A DNA stretch of 64,000 nucleotides from Nitratireductor sp. XY-223 (GCF_004959855.1 NZ_SPNT01000004.1:248001-312000), one strand, 5' to 3'. Counted from the first letter of the stretch, positions 53,758 to 63,024 are shown. Notes: generated by a model not told the origin, from the sequence alone. Numbers and translations are program-made.

Positions 53758-56103
53758 ATGAGCGGTGAGTCGGACAAGAGCGCGGAACGGCCAAGCTTTT
53801 CCTTAAAATTTCTCTACTGGCTTTCAGTGGCGATGGTTCTTGTCGGGCTCGCCAATTCCACCCCGGGAATACCGGGCTACGATGCCCTTGCCGTATCCCT
53901 GCTCGGCAGTGACGACGCGACGCTGCGCAAGTTTTCCTTCGAGTGGTTTTATCCGGTCTTCTTCGCCCTGATGATGCTGATCGTGGCGCTCAAGCACTCG
54001 ATGTGGCGCGACTGGCAAGACAGAACGCCCATCCGCCGGAAACTCGGCCTGTTCCTCGACATCGCGCTGGTGATCACGGCCTTCACGATCGCGCTGACCT
54101 ATCTTGTCGAGATCGAAGCGATTTGCCTGATCGACCAGGTCACCGGCGATCGCGCCCGGCTTATCGAGGAAAGCCTTGCCGCCGCCGCCGCCTTCAACGA
54201 AAGCCTCGGCCTGCCGGCGCCGACAACCGTCGAAGACCCGCAATGCGTCAATACGACGGGCGGCTGGCTGGTGCTGATCGTCGGCCTGGCGATCGTGGTT
54301 TTTCTGTCCTACAACATCAAGGTCTGGGGTCTGCCGCTGGTCTTCGTGGCGATCGTCGTTTCGCTCTACACCATCGGAACCGTCCTGGTCTGGTACTTCT
54401 ACGGCGTCGAGGACATCAACAAGTACTTTGTCACCAAGCTTGCCGGCGAGCCGCGTTTTCTGGCCGACGGGCGCCCGCGGGTGCACGATGTCCTCGTCAA
54501 CAACTCGTCCGGACTGCTCGGGCGTTTCATGGACATCGTCCTGAACACGATCTTTCCCTATCTGGTGCTCGGATCGCTGTTCGGCAGTTCGGCCGGCGGC
54601 AAATCGCTGATCAAGCTGGCGTTCCGCTGGACGCGGCATGTCCGCGGCGGGCCGGCGCACGCGGCGGTCGTCTCCTCGGCCCTGTTCGGAACGATATCGG
54701 GCGGTCCGATTGTCAACGTACTCTCGACCGGCGTGCTGACGATCCCGATGATGCTCAAACGCGGTTTTTCGAAAGTCTTTGCCGGCGGCGTCGAGGCCGC
54801 CGCGTCGTCGGGCGGATCCATCATGCCGCCGGTCATGGGGGTCGCCGCGTTCATTCTCGCGTCGCTGACGGCCGTGCCCTATTCGAGCGTGATTATCGCC
54901 GCCCTTATTCCGGCGATCGCCTATTTCTTCTGCCTGTTCCTGTCGGTCGCCTTCCAGTCGCGAAAACAGAACATCACGGCGATCGGCGAGATCACGGAGG
55001 ACATGATTCTGGAGCGTCAGGATTTTCTCAACCTGGTGATGATTTTCGGCCCGATCCTGTTGATCCTGGTCCTGCTCCTGACGCCCAAGGACGCTGTCGG
55101 ATGCGGATTGCTGGGCGGCTTGCTGGGGGCAGAACGCCAGTTCACCGATGCCGGCTGCCAGGTTGAAAGTCTCAGCTGGTTCCTGCGCGCCGTGCAAAAC
55201 TCTGCCGGATCCGCCGGTGCGGCCGGATGGTGGGCGGTGATGCTGCTCCTGGTGCTGCTCTTCGTCGACCCGGAAGTGCGCGCCCGCCCCCGCAAGATCA
55301 TCGATGCGATGTCCCAGGCCGGCATCCTGATCTCGACGCTGTACCTGATGTTCCTGGCGGTCTCGATCATCGATTTCTGCCTGCAGTTCACGGGCCTGCC
55401 GGTGTTTCTGGCACTCGACGTGCTGGCCTGGCTCAACAGCCTGGATCTTGGCGGCGGCGGATCTGCATTTTTCCAGTTCGTGGCCCTTTTGATGACAATG
55501 CTGCTCGCCGTGCTCCTCGGAATGGGTATGCCGGCGGTGCCGGCCTACATCAACGCGGCGCTGCTCATGGGGCCGGTGCTGGCTGGCCTGGGCCTGTCCC
55601 TTTTCACGGCGCATATGTTCATATTCTACTTCGCCGTCGCCAGCGCCATCACACCGCCCGTGGCGCTCGCTGCCTTCGCCGCAGCGACGATCACCAAAGC
55701 GGAACCCATGGCAACGGGCTTTTCGTCGGTCAAATCCGGGATTGTGATATTCATCGTGCCTTTTATCTTTGCGTTCTACCCGGAATTGCTGCTGATTGAT
55801 GAGGCGATCCTCGACCCGCAGGCGTCCGGTGGAAGTGGGTATCTTCCCGGCTACGACGGTGGTGTAACGGTCGGCGCGCTTGCGCTTCTGCTCGGGCGCC
55901 TGGCGCTTGCGCTTTACTTGATATCGTCGGCTCTTTCGGGCTTTGACCGCCATCCGCTGGCACCCTGGGAAATAGCCATCAGACTGCTGCTGGCCGTTCT
56001 GGTGATGATGTCGGTCGAGTATGCCTGGATCGGCGCAGTCGCTGTGGTTGTGATCCTTTTTGTCATCCACAACAGGTCGCGCAATCAGGTCAAAGCATCC
56101 TGA
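53758..56103 (+). CDS. fused TRAP permease (DctQM type)
   Basis: The protein has 781 residues and is very hydrophobic, with about 18-20 helices. The small-subunit-like part lies N-terminal (to about 240) and the DctM-like part follows, with landmarks GGPAHAAVVSSALFGTISGGPIVNV split over the first membrane core and GMGMPAVPAYINAALLMGP in the second. This is the normal partner of a TAXI receptor. Two soluble stretches carry Cys (for example CGLLGG...AGCQVESL). A perfect 20-bp palindrome overlaps its stop codon. Confidence 0.92.
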   Translation: MSGESDKSAERPSFSLKFLYWLSVAMVLVGLANSTPGIPGYDALAVSLLGSDDATLRKFSFEWFYPVFFALMMLIVALKHSMWRDWQDRTPIRRKLGLFLDIALVITAFTIALTYLVEIEAICLIDQVTGDRARLIEESLAAAAAFNESLGLPAPTTVEDPQCVNTTGGWLVLIVGLAIVVFLSYNIKVWGLPLVFVAIVVSLYTIGTVLVWYFYGVEDINKYFVTKLAGEPRFLADGRPRVHDVLVNNSSGLLGRFMDIVLNTIFPYLVLGSLFGSSAGGKSLIKLAFRWTRHVRGGPAHAAVVSSALFGTISGGPIVNVLSTGVLTIPMMLKRGFSKVFAGGVEAAASSGGSIMPPVMGVAAFILASLTAVPYSSVIIAALIPAIAYFFCLFLSVAFQSRKQNITAIGEITEDMILERQDFLNLVMIFGPILLILVLLLTPKDAVGCGLLGGLLGAERQFTDAGCQVESLSWFLRAVQNSAGSAGAAGWWAVMLLLVLLFVDPEVRARPRKIIDAMSQAGILISTLYLMFLAVSIIDFCLQFTGLPVFLALDVLAWLNSLDLGGGGSAFFQFVALLMTMLLAVLLGMGMPAVPAYINAALLMGPVLAGLGLSLFTAHMFIFYFAVASAITPPVALAAFAAATITKAEPMATGFSSVKSGIVIFIVPFIFAFYPELLLIDEAILDPQASGGSGYLPGYDGGVTVGALALLLGRLALALYLISSALSGFDRHPLAPWEIAIRLLLAVLVMMSVEYAWIGAVAVVVILFVIHNRSRNQVKAS

Positions 56104-56113
56104 TCAGGATGCT
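56094..56113. terminator. perfect 20-bp palindrome over the TRAP permease stop
   Basis: AGCATCCTGATCAGGATGCT is fully self-complementary. It includes the last codons and the TGA of the permease gene. As RNA it would form a stem only with a tight loop, and no T-run follows, so a terminator role is weakly supported; a protein-binding site is the alternative. Confidence 0.3.
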
Positions 56114-56264
56114 ATGGCGCTTTCCTGGCGATTCATTCGAGGCGCGTCCGACTCGCCACTCCAGAGCGGCCGGACCGATTTTTGCCGCAAGGCCGCGTCA
56201 GTGTGTTTAAAAAATTCCAGCAATTTCCAAGGAAATGCCGCCGGCACGCGTCTAAAGAACCGAC

Positions 56265-56810
56265 ATGTATATGGAAACCGGCGACCAGGACCTCGCGAAA
56301 TCTGCCGCTGAAGGGGATTCAGCCTCATTCCAGGCGTTGTTGGAGCGCCATTACGATTCCATCTACACGATCGCGTACCGCTATTGCGGAGCGCGTGAGG
56401 ATGCCGAGGACATCGCCCAGGAGGTGTGTGTCGCGCTGGTGCGGAAACTGCCGACCTACCGGGCGCAGTCGAAATTCAGGACCTGGCTCTACCGGATCAC
56501 CGTCAACGCGGCGCGGGATCATCACCGCAAAAAAGTCTCCGCCGGCAAGCTGAACCGGGCCTATGCGGAGCTGTCGGACCTTGCCCGCGGGGACGCGGAG
56601 CAGGCGGCAGGCGAGCAGGCCTGGCTCTATCAGTGCCTCGACCGGATCGGCGAGCCGCTCAGGGAAACGGCCATACTCGTGCTTGCCGAGGGCATGAGCC
56701 ACAGGGAGGCGGCCGACATCCTCGACGTAAAGGAATCGACGGTGTCCTGGCGCATGCACGAGATGAAAAAGCAACTGAAAGCCCTTGCAACCGAAGAGGC
56801 GCAGGCATGA
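56265..56810 (+). CDS. ECF-type RNA polymerase sigma factor
   Basis: The protein has 181 residues with region sigma-2 (HYDSIYTIAYRYCGAREDAEDIAQEVCVAL, FRTWLYRITVN) and sigma-4 (ILVLAEGMSHREAADILDVKESTVSWRMHEMKKQL) separated by a short linker. It lacks region 3, as expected for an ECF factor. Its stop overlaps the ATG of a membrane vWA protein (ATGA), so the two are translated together. No separate classical anti-sigma gene is adjacent. Confidence 0.93.
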   Translation: MYMETGDQDLAKSAAEGDSASFQALLERHYDSIYTIAYRYCGAREDAEDIAQEVCVALVRKLPTYRAQSKFRTWLYRITVNAARDHHRKKVSAGKLNRAYAELSDLARGDAEQAAGEQAWLYQCLDRIGEPLRETAILVLAEGMSHREAADILDVKESTVSWRMHEMKKQLKALATEEAQA

Positions 56811-58873
56811 ACAAGGAACTGGAAAGGGCAAGGCGCGCCTTCAGGGCGCAGGAGCCGATCCAGCCGCCGGACGCGGTGCGCCGCAATGCCATCGCCGAGG
56901 CCATGGCTCGGTTTGAAGAGGAAAATGCGGACGCGGCCCAAGGAAGTGAGGATCGCGAACGTCTCATGAAGGACGGTGGCGCGTGGACCACCGGCTTCAG
57001 ATGGAGACGCATCATGAATATCGCATTTCCTGCCCGCATGGGCCTGCTGGCAGGCGGCGTGAGCCTTGCCGCCCTTTCCGTATTCGCCTTCAATTCCGGG
57101 CTGCTCAATGACATCCTGCGCTCCTCCGGCGGTCCGCAGCTCAAGGTGGACTCGCGCGCGGATCAGGCAGCGAACGCACCGGTGTCGCTCGACGCCGCCG
57201 GCGAACGCGTGACGGAATCACGGAGGGAAATCGCGGATATCTCCCTTTCGGAGGCCGTTCCCGCCGAACACGAAATTCAGTCCGCTGCTCCGCCGCAATC
57301 CATGGCCGCAAAGCCGAAAAGCACCGTCACCAGGGCGCTGCTGCAGAGCGGGGCCGCGCAGCGCGGCCGCGAGGCGGACGCCGTGGCCTCGGCCTCTCCG
57401 GGTGACTACAGGACGCAGCACGGCTACCAGGACCAGGGCCGGGACAGGTTTGCCGATATAACGCCGAATCAGCAGAAACTGGTCAGCGAAGCGCCCGTTT
57501 CCACCTTCTCGATCGATGTCGACACGGCATCCTACGCCTTCGTTCGGGCGGCCCTGAACCGGGGCGTCCTGCCGCAGAAGGACGCGGTGCGGGTCGAGGA
57601 GATGATCAACTACTTCGACTACGGCTATCCGGTTCCGGATGACCGCAGCGTGCCGTTCAACGCCGACATTTCGGTCATGCCGACCCCGTGGAACGCCGAG
57701 ACCAAGCTGCTGCGGATCGGCATCAAAGGCTACGATCTTCAAAAGGCCGAGGCGCCGCGGGCCAATCTGGTGTTCCTGGTCGATACGTCCGGATCGATGA
57801 ACGCGCCGGACAAGCTGCCGCTGCTCAGGAACGCGCTGAAGCTGCTCGTCTCGTCGCTGAAACCGGACGACACGGTGGCGATCGTCGCCTATGCGGGCAG
57901 CGCCGGAACGGTCCTGGAGCCGACCGCGGCATCGGACAAGGCGAAGATCCTGTCGGCGCTCGACGGCCTCGGTTCCGGCGGATCGACCGCCGGTGCCGAG
58001 GGCATCCGGCAGGCCTACCAGCTTGCCGAAAGCGGCTTTGACGGGGACGGCGTCAACCGGGTGATCCTGGCGACCGACGGCGATTTCAATGTCGGCATTA
58101 CCGATACCGAAGAGCTCAAGAGCTTTATCGAGCGCAAGCGCGAGACAGGGATCGGCCTTTCGGTTCTCGGCTTCGGTCACGGCAACTACAATGACGAGCT
58201 GATGCAGGCGCTGGCGCAAAACGGCAACGGCAACGCCGCCTATATCGACACGCTGAACGAGGCCCGCAAGACCCTGGTCGCGGAAGCCGGATCGACGCTC
58301 TTCACCATTGCCAGGGACGTCAAGATCCAGGTCGAGTTCAACCCGGCGGCCATCCGCGAATACCGGCTGATCGGCTACGAGACCCGGCAATTGCGGCGCG
58401 AGGATTTCAACAACGACCGGGTCGATGCGGGCGATATCGGCGCGGGTCACTCGGTGACGGCCCTTTACGAGCTGACGCCCGCCGGATCGGCCGGCGGCCT
58501 GATCGACGATCTGCGCTACCGGCAAACCGAAACGCCAGCCGCTGCAGAATTGTCCGACGAATACGGCTACCTGAAGATCCGCTACAAACAGCCGGACAGC
58601 GACACCAGCGAACTGATCGGGGTGCCGATAACCGCAGACAGTGAAGTCGCTACGGTCGAAGCGGCATCAAACGACACACGCTTCGCCGCCGCCGTTGCCG
58701 CATTCGGCCAGGTGCTGCGCGGCGGCCGGCACACGGGATCGTTCGACTATGACGACATCATCGCGCTGGCGCGTTCGGGCAAGGGCGACGATCCCTACGG
58801 CTACCGCGGCGAATTCATCACCCTGGTGGAACTCGCCAAATCAGGCCAGGCCCTGCAGCCGCTGAAGGAATAG
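56807..58873 (+). CDS. membrane vWA-domain protein (YfbK-like), possible anti-sigma role
   Basis: The protein has 688 residues from the ATG at 56807, which overlaps the sigma stop. About 75 cytosolic residues (helical, charged) are followed by one transmembrane helix (about 77-96), then a low-complexity stretch. A YfbK-type region (about 225-310) precedes a von Willebrand factor A domain with an intact metal site DTSGSM at 326-331 and TDGDFNVG later. A DUF3520-like C-terminus runs to the end. A cytosolic N-terminus plus a periplasmic sensor is the topology of membrane anti-sigma factors, so regulation of the coupled sigma factor is a reasonable inference. Confidence 0.88.
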   Translation: MNKELERARRAFRAQEPIQPPDAVRRNAIAEAMARFEEENADAAQGSEDRERLMKDGGAWTTGFRWRRIMNIAFPARMGLLAGGVSLAALSVFAFNSGLLNDILRSSGGPQLKVDSRADQAANAPVSLDAAGERVTESRREIADISLSEAVPAEHEIQSAAPPQSMAAKPKSTVTRALLQSGAAQRGREADAVASASPGDYRTQHGYQDQGRDRFADITPNQQKLVSEAPVSTFSIDVDTASYAFVRAALNRGVLPQKDAVRVEEMINYFDYGYPVPDDRSVPFNADISVMPTPWNAETKLLRIGIKGYDLQKAEAPRANLVFLVDTSGSMNAPDKLPLLRNALKLLVSSLKPDDTVAIVAYAGSAGTVLEPTAASDKAKILSALDGLGSGGSTAGAEGIRQAYQLAESGFDGDGVNRVILATDGDFNVGITDTEELKSFIERKRETGIGLSVLGFGHGNYNDELMQALAQNGNGNAAYIDTLNEARKTLVAEAGSTLFTIARDVKIQVEFNPAAIREYRLIGYETRQLRREDFNNDRVDAGDIGAGHSVTALYELTPAGSAGGLIDDLRYRQTETPAAAELSDEYGYLKIRYKQPDSDTSELIGVPITADSEVATVEAASNDTRFAAAVAAFGQVLRGGRHTGSFDYDDIIALARSGKGDDPYGYRGEFITLVELAKSGQALQPLKE

Positions 58874-58975
58874 ACGCGGTCGGCGGTGCGGTCTCGCAGG
58901 TGCCGACCGGCAAGACCTCGCCGATCCGATGACCCCCGGCGTGGCAGGACGTCGGATTTCGCTTTGCCTGACAAA

Positions 58976-59899
58976 CTAGTCGCCCAAAGGCTGGGAACCC
59001 GTGCGCCCGTGGTAGGCGGTAAGCGAAGCGCGAATCCTGCGCAGGTTTTCCCGGGTTGTGTCCGCGTTCGCCTGTGCCACGCTCATTGCCAGCGTGTCCA
59101 ACAACACGAGAAAGGCATAGCGGGAGGCTGTCGGCTTGAATATGTCCGGGTCCTCCGGCAGGTCGAAATTGATCGAAATGTCCGTGGTGTCTGCCAGGCT
59201 GGTTCCGGTCTTCGTCAGGCAGATGGTCGTCGCCCCGTAACCCGATGCTATTCGCGCCGCCGCAACGATCGCATCCGCCTCTCCGCTGGCGGAGATCGCC
59301 AGCAGGACGTCCTCGCGCCCAAGCGTGGCAGACCGCATCTGCATCAGGTAACTGTCGCTTAGCGCGATGGCCGAAAGCCCAAGGCGAAAAAACCGGTTCG
59401 CGGCCTCTTCCGCAAGCATTGACGAGCCACCACCTATGCCCACGACCACCAGGTTTCTGCACCGGGCAATTGCGCTTTGAGCGCGGTCCAGCGCTTCGCG
59501 ATCAAGTTGCGCGCGCATATAGTTCGATGCTGCCGACAATGCCGAGAGCACCTGATCCATGGCGTCGTCGCCGTGTCGGTCGTCGCGGGAGGTGCCGGCC
59601 TCCAGGTACTGGAGACTGACTGCCAGATTCTGTGCAAGCCGCAACTTGAATTCACGATATCCCTCGCAACCGAGCGTGCGACAGAACCGAACAACGGTCG
59701 GCTTGCTGACACCCGATGCAGTCGCCAGTTCCGCAATGGTCATGGTCGAGATGTTTTCCATCTGGCTCATCACGAAATCTGCCACCTTCTGCTCCTGAGT
59801 GGCAAAGCTGCCATCCATGCGCTGGAGCGCGGAGATCACGTCGGAGACCCGGATCTTCCCCCTCGTTTCAATGCTGGCTTCGGCTTTTTCAAACGACAT
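58976..59899 (-). CDS. RpiR/MurR-family regulator
   Basis: The protein has 307 residues. The N-terminal RpiR helix-turn-helix (about 30-95) reads FATQEQKVADFVMSQMENIS, MTIAELATASGVSKPTVVRF. A SIS sugar-phosphate-type domain follows (about 125-260) with VVGIGGGSSMLAEEA and AISASGEADAIVAAA. GGGA before the ATG is the ribosome site. Divergent from a TRAP operon, with one copy of a palindromic site near each start codon, it is very likely the local repressor and autoregulator. Confidence 0.92.
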   Translation of the reverse strand: MSFEKAEASIETRGKIRVSDVISALQRMDGSFATQEQKVADFVMSQMENISTMTIAELATASGVSKPTVVRFCRTLGCEGYREFKLRLAQNLAVSLQYLEAGTSRDDRHGDDAMDQVLSALSAASNYMRAQLDREALDRAQSAIARCRNLVVVGIGGGSSMLAEEAANRFFRLGLSAIALSDSYLMQMRSATLGREDVLLAISASGEADAIVAAARIASGYGATTICLTKTGTSLADTTDISINFDLPEDPDIFKPTASRYAFLVLLDTLAMSVAQANADTTRENLRRIRASLTAYHGRTGSQPLGD

Positions 59900-59914
59900 T
59901 GGCTGTCCCGATTC

Positions 59915-59929
59915 TGTAACTCGGTTTCA
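59915..59929. promoter_or_regulatory. RpiR operator half of pair, rpiR side
   Basis: TGTAACTCGGTTTCA is one base from the perfect palindrome TGTAAC-N3-GTTACA. It lies 15 bp before the regulator's start codon on the minus strand, which fits autoregulation. Its inverted mate is at 60039. Confidence 0.65.
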
Positions 59930-60009
59930 TATTGAGCAAAAATTTGGCTGAGATTCCAGAGATTTCGTTCAAACTTCCACGCTTTTTGAAACTAAATAAC
60001 ATTTTTCTC

Positions 60010-60053
60010 TTGATTTTTCTCATATTTCTTCGGTATTTTGTAACCGAGTTACA
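60010..60053 (+). promoter_or_regulatory. TRAP operon promoter with RpiR operator
   Basis: TTGATT (60010-60015) and TATTTT (60034-60039) with an 18-bp spacer make a plausible -35/-10. The perfect palindrome TGTAACCGAGTTACA at 60039-60053 overlaps the end of the -10 and the expected start site, the classic place for a repressor. The ribosome site GGGAGG follows before the ATG at 60076. Confidence 0.6.
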
Positions 60054-60075
60054 TATTGCGTGGCAGGGAGGTCAA

Positions 60076-60582
60076 ATGCGCAAGTGGGCTGCAATGGCGA
60101 GCGATCGCATCAACAAGGTTGTTGAGGCCATTGTTGCGCTCCTGATGCTGCTCCTTGTTCTGGACGTCTGGCTGGGCGTTGTAGACCGCTACTATTTTCA
60201 CTGGCAATTGCCGTGGCCCGAAGTCATCGCACGCTATCTGATGATCTGGGCAGCCATGCTGGCGGTGTCTTCCGGGATATCGAGACGCGAGCACATCGGA
60301 TTGACGGCGGCGATCCACGCCATTCCGCTCGGCATGCGGCGCGTACTGCTGGTTCTGGTGGACGTATTGTCGTTGGCCCTGTTCCTATACGTTCTGTTCT
60401 ACGGCATTCCGTTTGCCCAAAGCGGTGCATCCAGGCAGGCCATGATATTCGGAATGAGCCTTGCACCGTTCTATGCCGCCATTCCTGCCGCTGCAGCAGT
60501 CGCATCCGTGCAACTCGTACTGGTGCTGATCCGCGACCTCGGAACCCATCTCGAAAACGCACCGGATGAGGAACTGGCTTGA
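60076..60582 (+). CDS. dctQ: TRAP transporter small permease (DctQ)
   Basis: The protein has 168 residues from the ATG at 60076 (GGGAGG upstream); a longer frame to 59932 runs through the operator and is rejected. It has four hydrophobic helices and the conserved WPEVIARYLMIWAAMLAVSSGISRREHIGL segment of DctQ, split here as WPEVIARYLMIW and SRREHIGL. Its stop overlaps the next ATG. It works with DctM and DctP in sodium-driven uptake of an organic acid or related compound. Confidence 0.92.
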   Translation: MRKWAAMASDRINKVVEAIVALLMLLLVLDVWLGVVDRYYFHWQLPWPEVIARYLMIWAAMLAVSSGISRREHIGLTAAIHAIPLGMRRVLLVLVDVLSLALFLYVLFYGIPFAQSGASRQAMIFGMSLAPFYAAIPAAAAVASVQLVLVLIRDLGTHLENAPDEELA

Positions 60583-61865
60583 TGTGGGCGGGTCTGGCAT
60601 TCGTATTGTTGATCCTGTGCGGCATGCCCATCGGATTTGCGATCGGGCTTGCAGGCGTCGTCGGGCTCATCGACATGGGCGGCACCCAGTTCCTGGCCAT
60701 AGGGCCCTCGAAGATCTTCAACGGATTGAACATCTTTCCGTTCCTCGCCATGCCGTTCTTCATTCTGGCGGGCGAGATCATGAACGACATCGGCATCACC
60801 CAACGGCTCGTGAAGCTCGCGCAGGTGCTTGTCGGACGGTTTCGAGGCGGGTTGGCCCATACGAATATGCTCGCGTCGGTGTTCTTCGCAGGGCTGACCG
60901 GATCCGCCACGGCCGACGCCGCTGCGTTTGGGCGCACATTGGTCCCGGCGATGGTTGAGGAAGGTTACAAGCGTGACTATGCATGCGCGGTCACCGCGGC
61001 GGGGTCGATCATCGGGCCGACCATTCCGCCGTCAGGACTGATGGTTGTCTACGGTTCCCTCATGGGCGTGTCGATCGCCGGGCTGTTTGCCGCCGGAATG
61101 CTGCCGGGACTTGCGATATGTCTTGTTTGCATGGCCGTTATCGCGATCGGCGGCAATCGGGAAAACCTGCCCAAGGCGGTCCGCGGCGCAACGCTGGGCG
61201 AGGTATGGCGGACCTTTGTCAGCTCGCTGACGGCGCTCGCGATGCCGGTGATAATCCTGGGAGGCATACTCGGCGGCATCGTAACGCCAACCGAGGCGGC
61301 CTCCATTGCCGTTGCCTATGCTGTATTCATCGGCGTGTTCGTCTATCGAACCCTCACAATTAGAGGTTTCTACAGCATGCTGGTCCGCACCGCGCGGATA
61401 ACCGGTGTGATTTTCGTCATCATCGCCTTCGCCGGCATACTCGGTTGGTGGATGAGTTTCGAGCGCATTCCCCAGGCGATCGCCGAAACCGTGCTCGGGC
61501 TATCCGACAACCGCTTTGCCGTCATAGCGATCATCATCGGCCTGCTGCTTGTCGTCGGCATGGTGATGGACATCACCGCGATCCTCATCATTCTTGCACC
61601 GGTATTGGTTCCATTGACCGAACAGGTCGGATTGGAGCCGATTCACGCCGGGATCATCTTTGTTCTGGCACTGAACATCTCGCTGATGACCCCGCCTGTC
61701 GGCGCGTGTCTGTTTGTGCTGAGTTCCGTCACCGGTGAAAAGCTCGAGCGTATCTCGATCAAGCTCTTTCCGTTCTTGATCGCCGAGATCGCCATCCTCT
61801 TCATCTTCGCTTTCTGGGAAGACGCCGCACTGCTGCTGCCGCGTTACCTGGGCTTTGCCGATTGA
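60582..61865 (+). CDS. dctM: TRAP transporter large permease (DctM)
   Basis: The protein has 427 residues with about 12 helices and DctM landmarks: GMPIGFAIGLAGVVGL at the start, GLTGSATADAAAFG, IIGPTIPPSGLMVVYG, and MTPPVGACLFVLSSVTGEKLE near the end. The ATG overlaps the dctQ stop (TGATG). A TTG at 60579 in frame is possible but less likely. It lies in the RpiR-controlled operon. Confidence 0.93.
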   Translation: MWAGLAFVLLILCGMPIGFAIGLAGVVGLIDMGGTQFLAIGPSKIFNGLNIFPFLAMPFFILAGEIMNDIGITQRLVKLAQVLVGRFRGGLAHTNMLASVFFAGLTGSATADAAAFGRTLVPAMVEEGYKRDYACAVTAAGSIIGPTIPPSGLMVVYGSLMGVSIAGLFAAGMLPGLAICLVCMAVIAIGGNRENLPKAVRGATLGEVWRTFVSSLTALAMPVIILGGILGGIVTPTEAASIAVAYAVFIGVFVYRTLTIRGFYSMLVRTARITGVIFVIIAFAGILGWWMSFERIPQAIAETVLGLSDNRFAVIAIIIGLLLVVGMVMDITAILIILAPVLVPLTEQVGLEPIHAGIIFVLALNISLMTPPVGACLFVLSSVTGEKLERISIKLFPFLIAEIAILFIFAFWEDAALLLPRYLGFAD

Positions 61866-61893
61866 TCCGAAACTGAACCAAAGGGAGACTGAA

Positions 61894-62934
61894 ATGAAAC
61901 GGACACTAGCAATTGTTGCCCTGGCAATGACAATAACCGCGGGCGCGGCGTACGCTGAGGGCGGCGTCATCAAGTTCGGACACGACAACAAGACCGATCC
62001 ATTTGAAAACCCGGCACACGCCTGCACGGCCGTGTTCTCGAACCTTGTGACATCAGGGACCAATGGAAGTGTTACCGTTGAGGTATTCGGCTCAAACCAG
62101 CTTGGTTCGGCTGCCGAGCATGTCCAGCAGATGCGCGACGGGATCATTCAGGCAACGTTGACGTCAACCGGGGCCCTGGCCAGCTACTATCCGCGAATCG
62201 ACGTCCTGAACCTGCCGTTTGCGTTCTCGGGCAACGCCTCGACCTACGAGGTCTTCGACGGTGAATTCGGGACAGAACTTGCAGCGGACATCGAGGCCAC
62301 CCTCGGAGACGTTGTCGTCCTGGGGTTCCCCGACACCGGCGGTTTCTTTGCCGTCACCAACTCACAGCGCCCGATCGCGGATCTTGCTGATTTCGATGGC
62401 ATCCGCATCCGGACCATGACCCTGCCCTCGCACCAGAAAATCGTGCAATCGCTCGGCGCGGAAGCTTATCCGCTGGCGTGGGGCGAGGTCTATTCCGGTC
62501 TTCAGACCGGAGTGATCGACGGTCAAATGAACCCGGTACCGATCATTTCGTTCGCGAACTTCTCGGAAGTGCAGAAATACATGACGCTGACGAACCACCT
62601 GTTTTCACCCTACACGTTCATGATGAACAAGGCTTTCTACGATGGGCTTTCGGATGATGAGCGTGCGACGATCCACACCGCAGCCGAGAACTGTGTTGCG
62701 GCAAGCCGTGGACTGAGCCGGATTATCGAAGCCTCCGATCGTGGCCTGGCCGGGTTGATGGACAAGATGGAAGTCACGGCGCTTTCCGACGATCAGCGCA
62801 AGGCCATGGCCAGTGCTGCTCAGCCGGCATTCGAGGCACACGTTCGCGAAAACCTGGACGAAAAAGCGGTTTCGTTGCTGGCCACTTTCAAGTCTGCGGT
62901 CGCAGCCGCCAACGCCGCGACCTATCTCGACTAA
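61894..62934 (+). CDS. dctP: TRAP solute-binding protein (DctP family)
   Basis: The protein has 346 residues from the ATG at 61894 (GGGAGA upstream), with a signal peptide (MKRTLAIVALAMTITAGAAYA). The DctP pattern includes QMRDGIIQATLTSTGALASY, DFDGIRIRTMTLPSHQKIV (the conserved ligand-binding Arg region) and SGLQTGVIDGQMNPVPII. It follows dctM by 28 bp. It would bind the substrate and hand it to DctQM. The next gene, an MlrC-type hydrolase, suggests a peptide- or amide-containing ligand. Confidence 0.93.
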   Translation: MKRTLAIVALAMTITAGAAYAEGGVIKFGHDNKTDPFENPAHACTAVFSNLVTSGTNGSVTVEVFGSNQLGSAAEHVQQMRDGIIQATLTSTGALASYYPRIDVLNLPFAFSGNASTYEVFDGEFGTELAADIEATLGDVVVLGFPDTGGFFAVTNSQRPIADLADFDGIRIRTMTLPSHQKIVQSLGAEAYPLAWGEVYSGLQTGVIDGQMNPVPIISFANFSEVQKYMTLTNHLFSPYTFMMNKAFYDGLSDDERATIHTAAENCVAASRGLSRIIEASDRGLAGLMDKMEVTALSDDQRKAMASAAQPAFEAHVRENLDEKAVSLLATFKSAVAAANAATYLD

Positions 62935-62966
62935 TCCTCCCGGCGGGCCGACAGGCTCGTCGAGTA

Positions 62967-63001
62967 AATGCTGGCGGGCCATGGACCGGCCTGCCAGCAT
63001 T
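62967..63001 (+). terminator. hairpin after dctP (no T-tract)
   Basis: The arms 62967-62980 and 62988-63001 pair over 14 bp with one mismatch (AATGCTGGCGGGCC against GGCCTGCCAGCATT), with a 7-nt loop. There is no T-run. It separates dctP from the MlrC-type gene, as in the other two transport operons of the window where a hairpin follows the binding-protein gene. Confidence 0.55.
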
Positions 63002-63024
63002 CAAACCGAGCTGGACCCGACATA

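Noticed and set aside
53824-56070. 748-codon minus-strand frame opposite the TRAP permease
   Set aside because: It is extremely charged (His, Asp, Arg, Gln), the expected reverse of a hydrophobic membrane protein gene.
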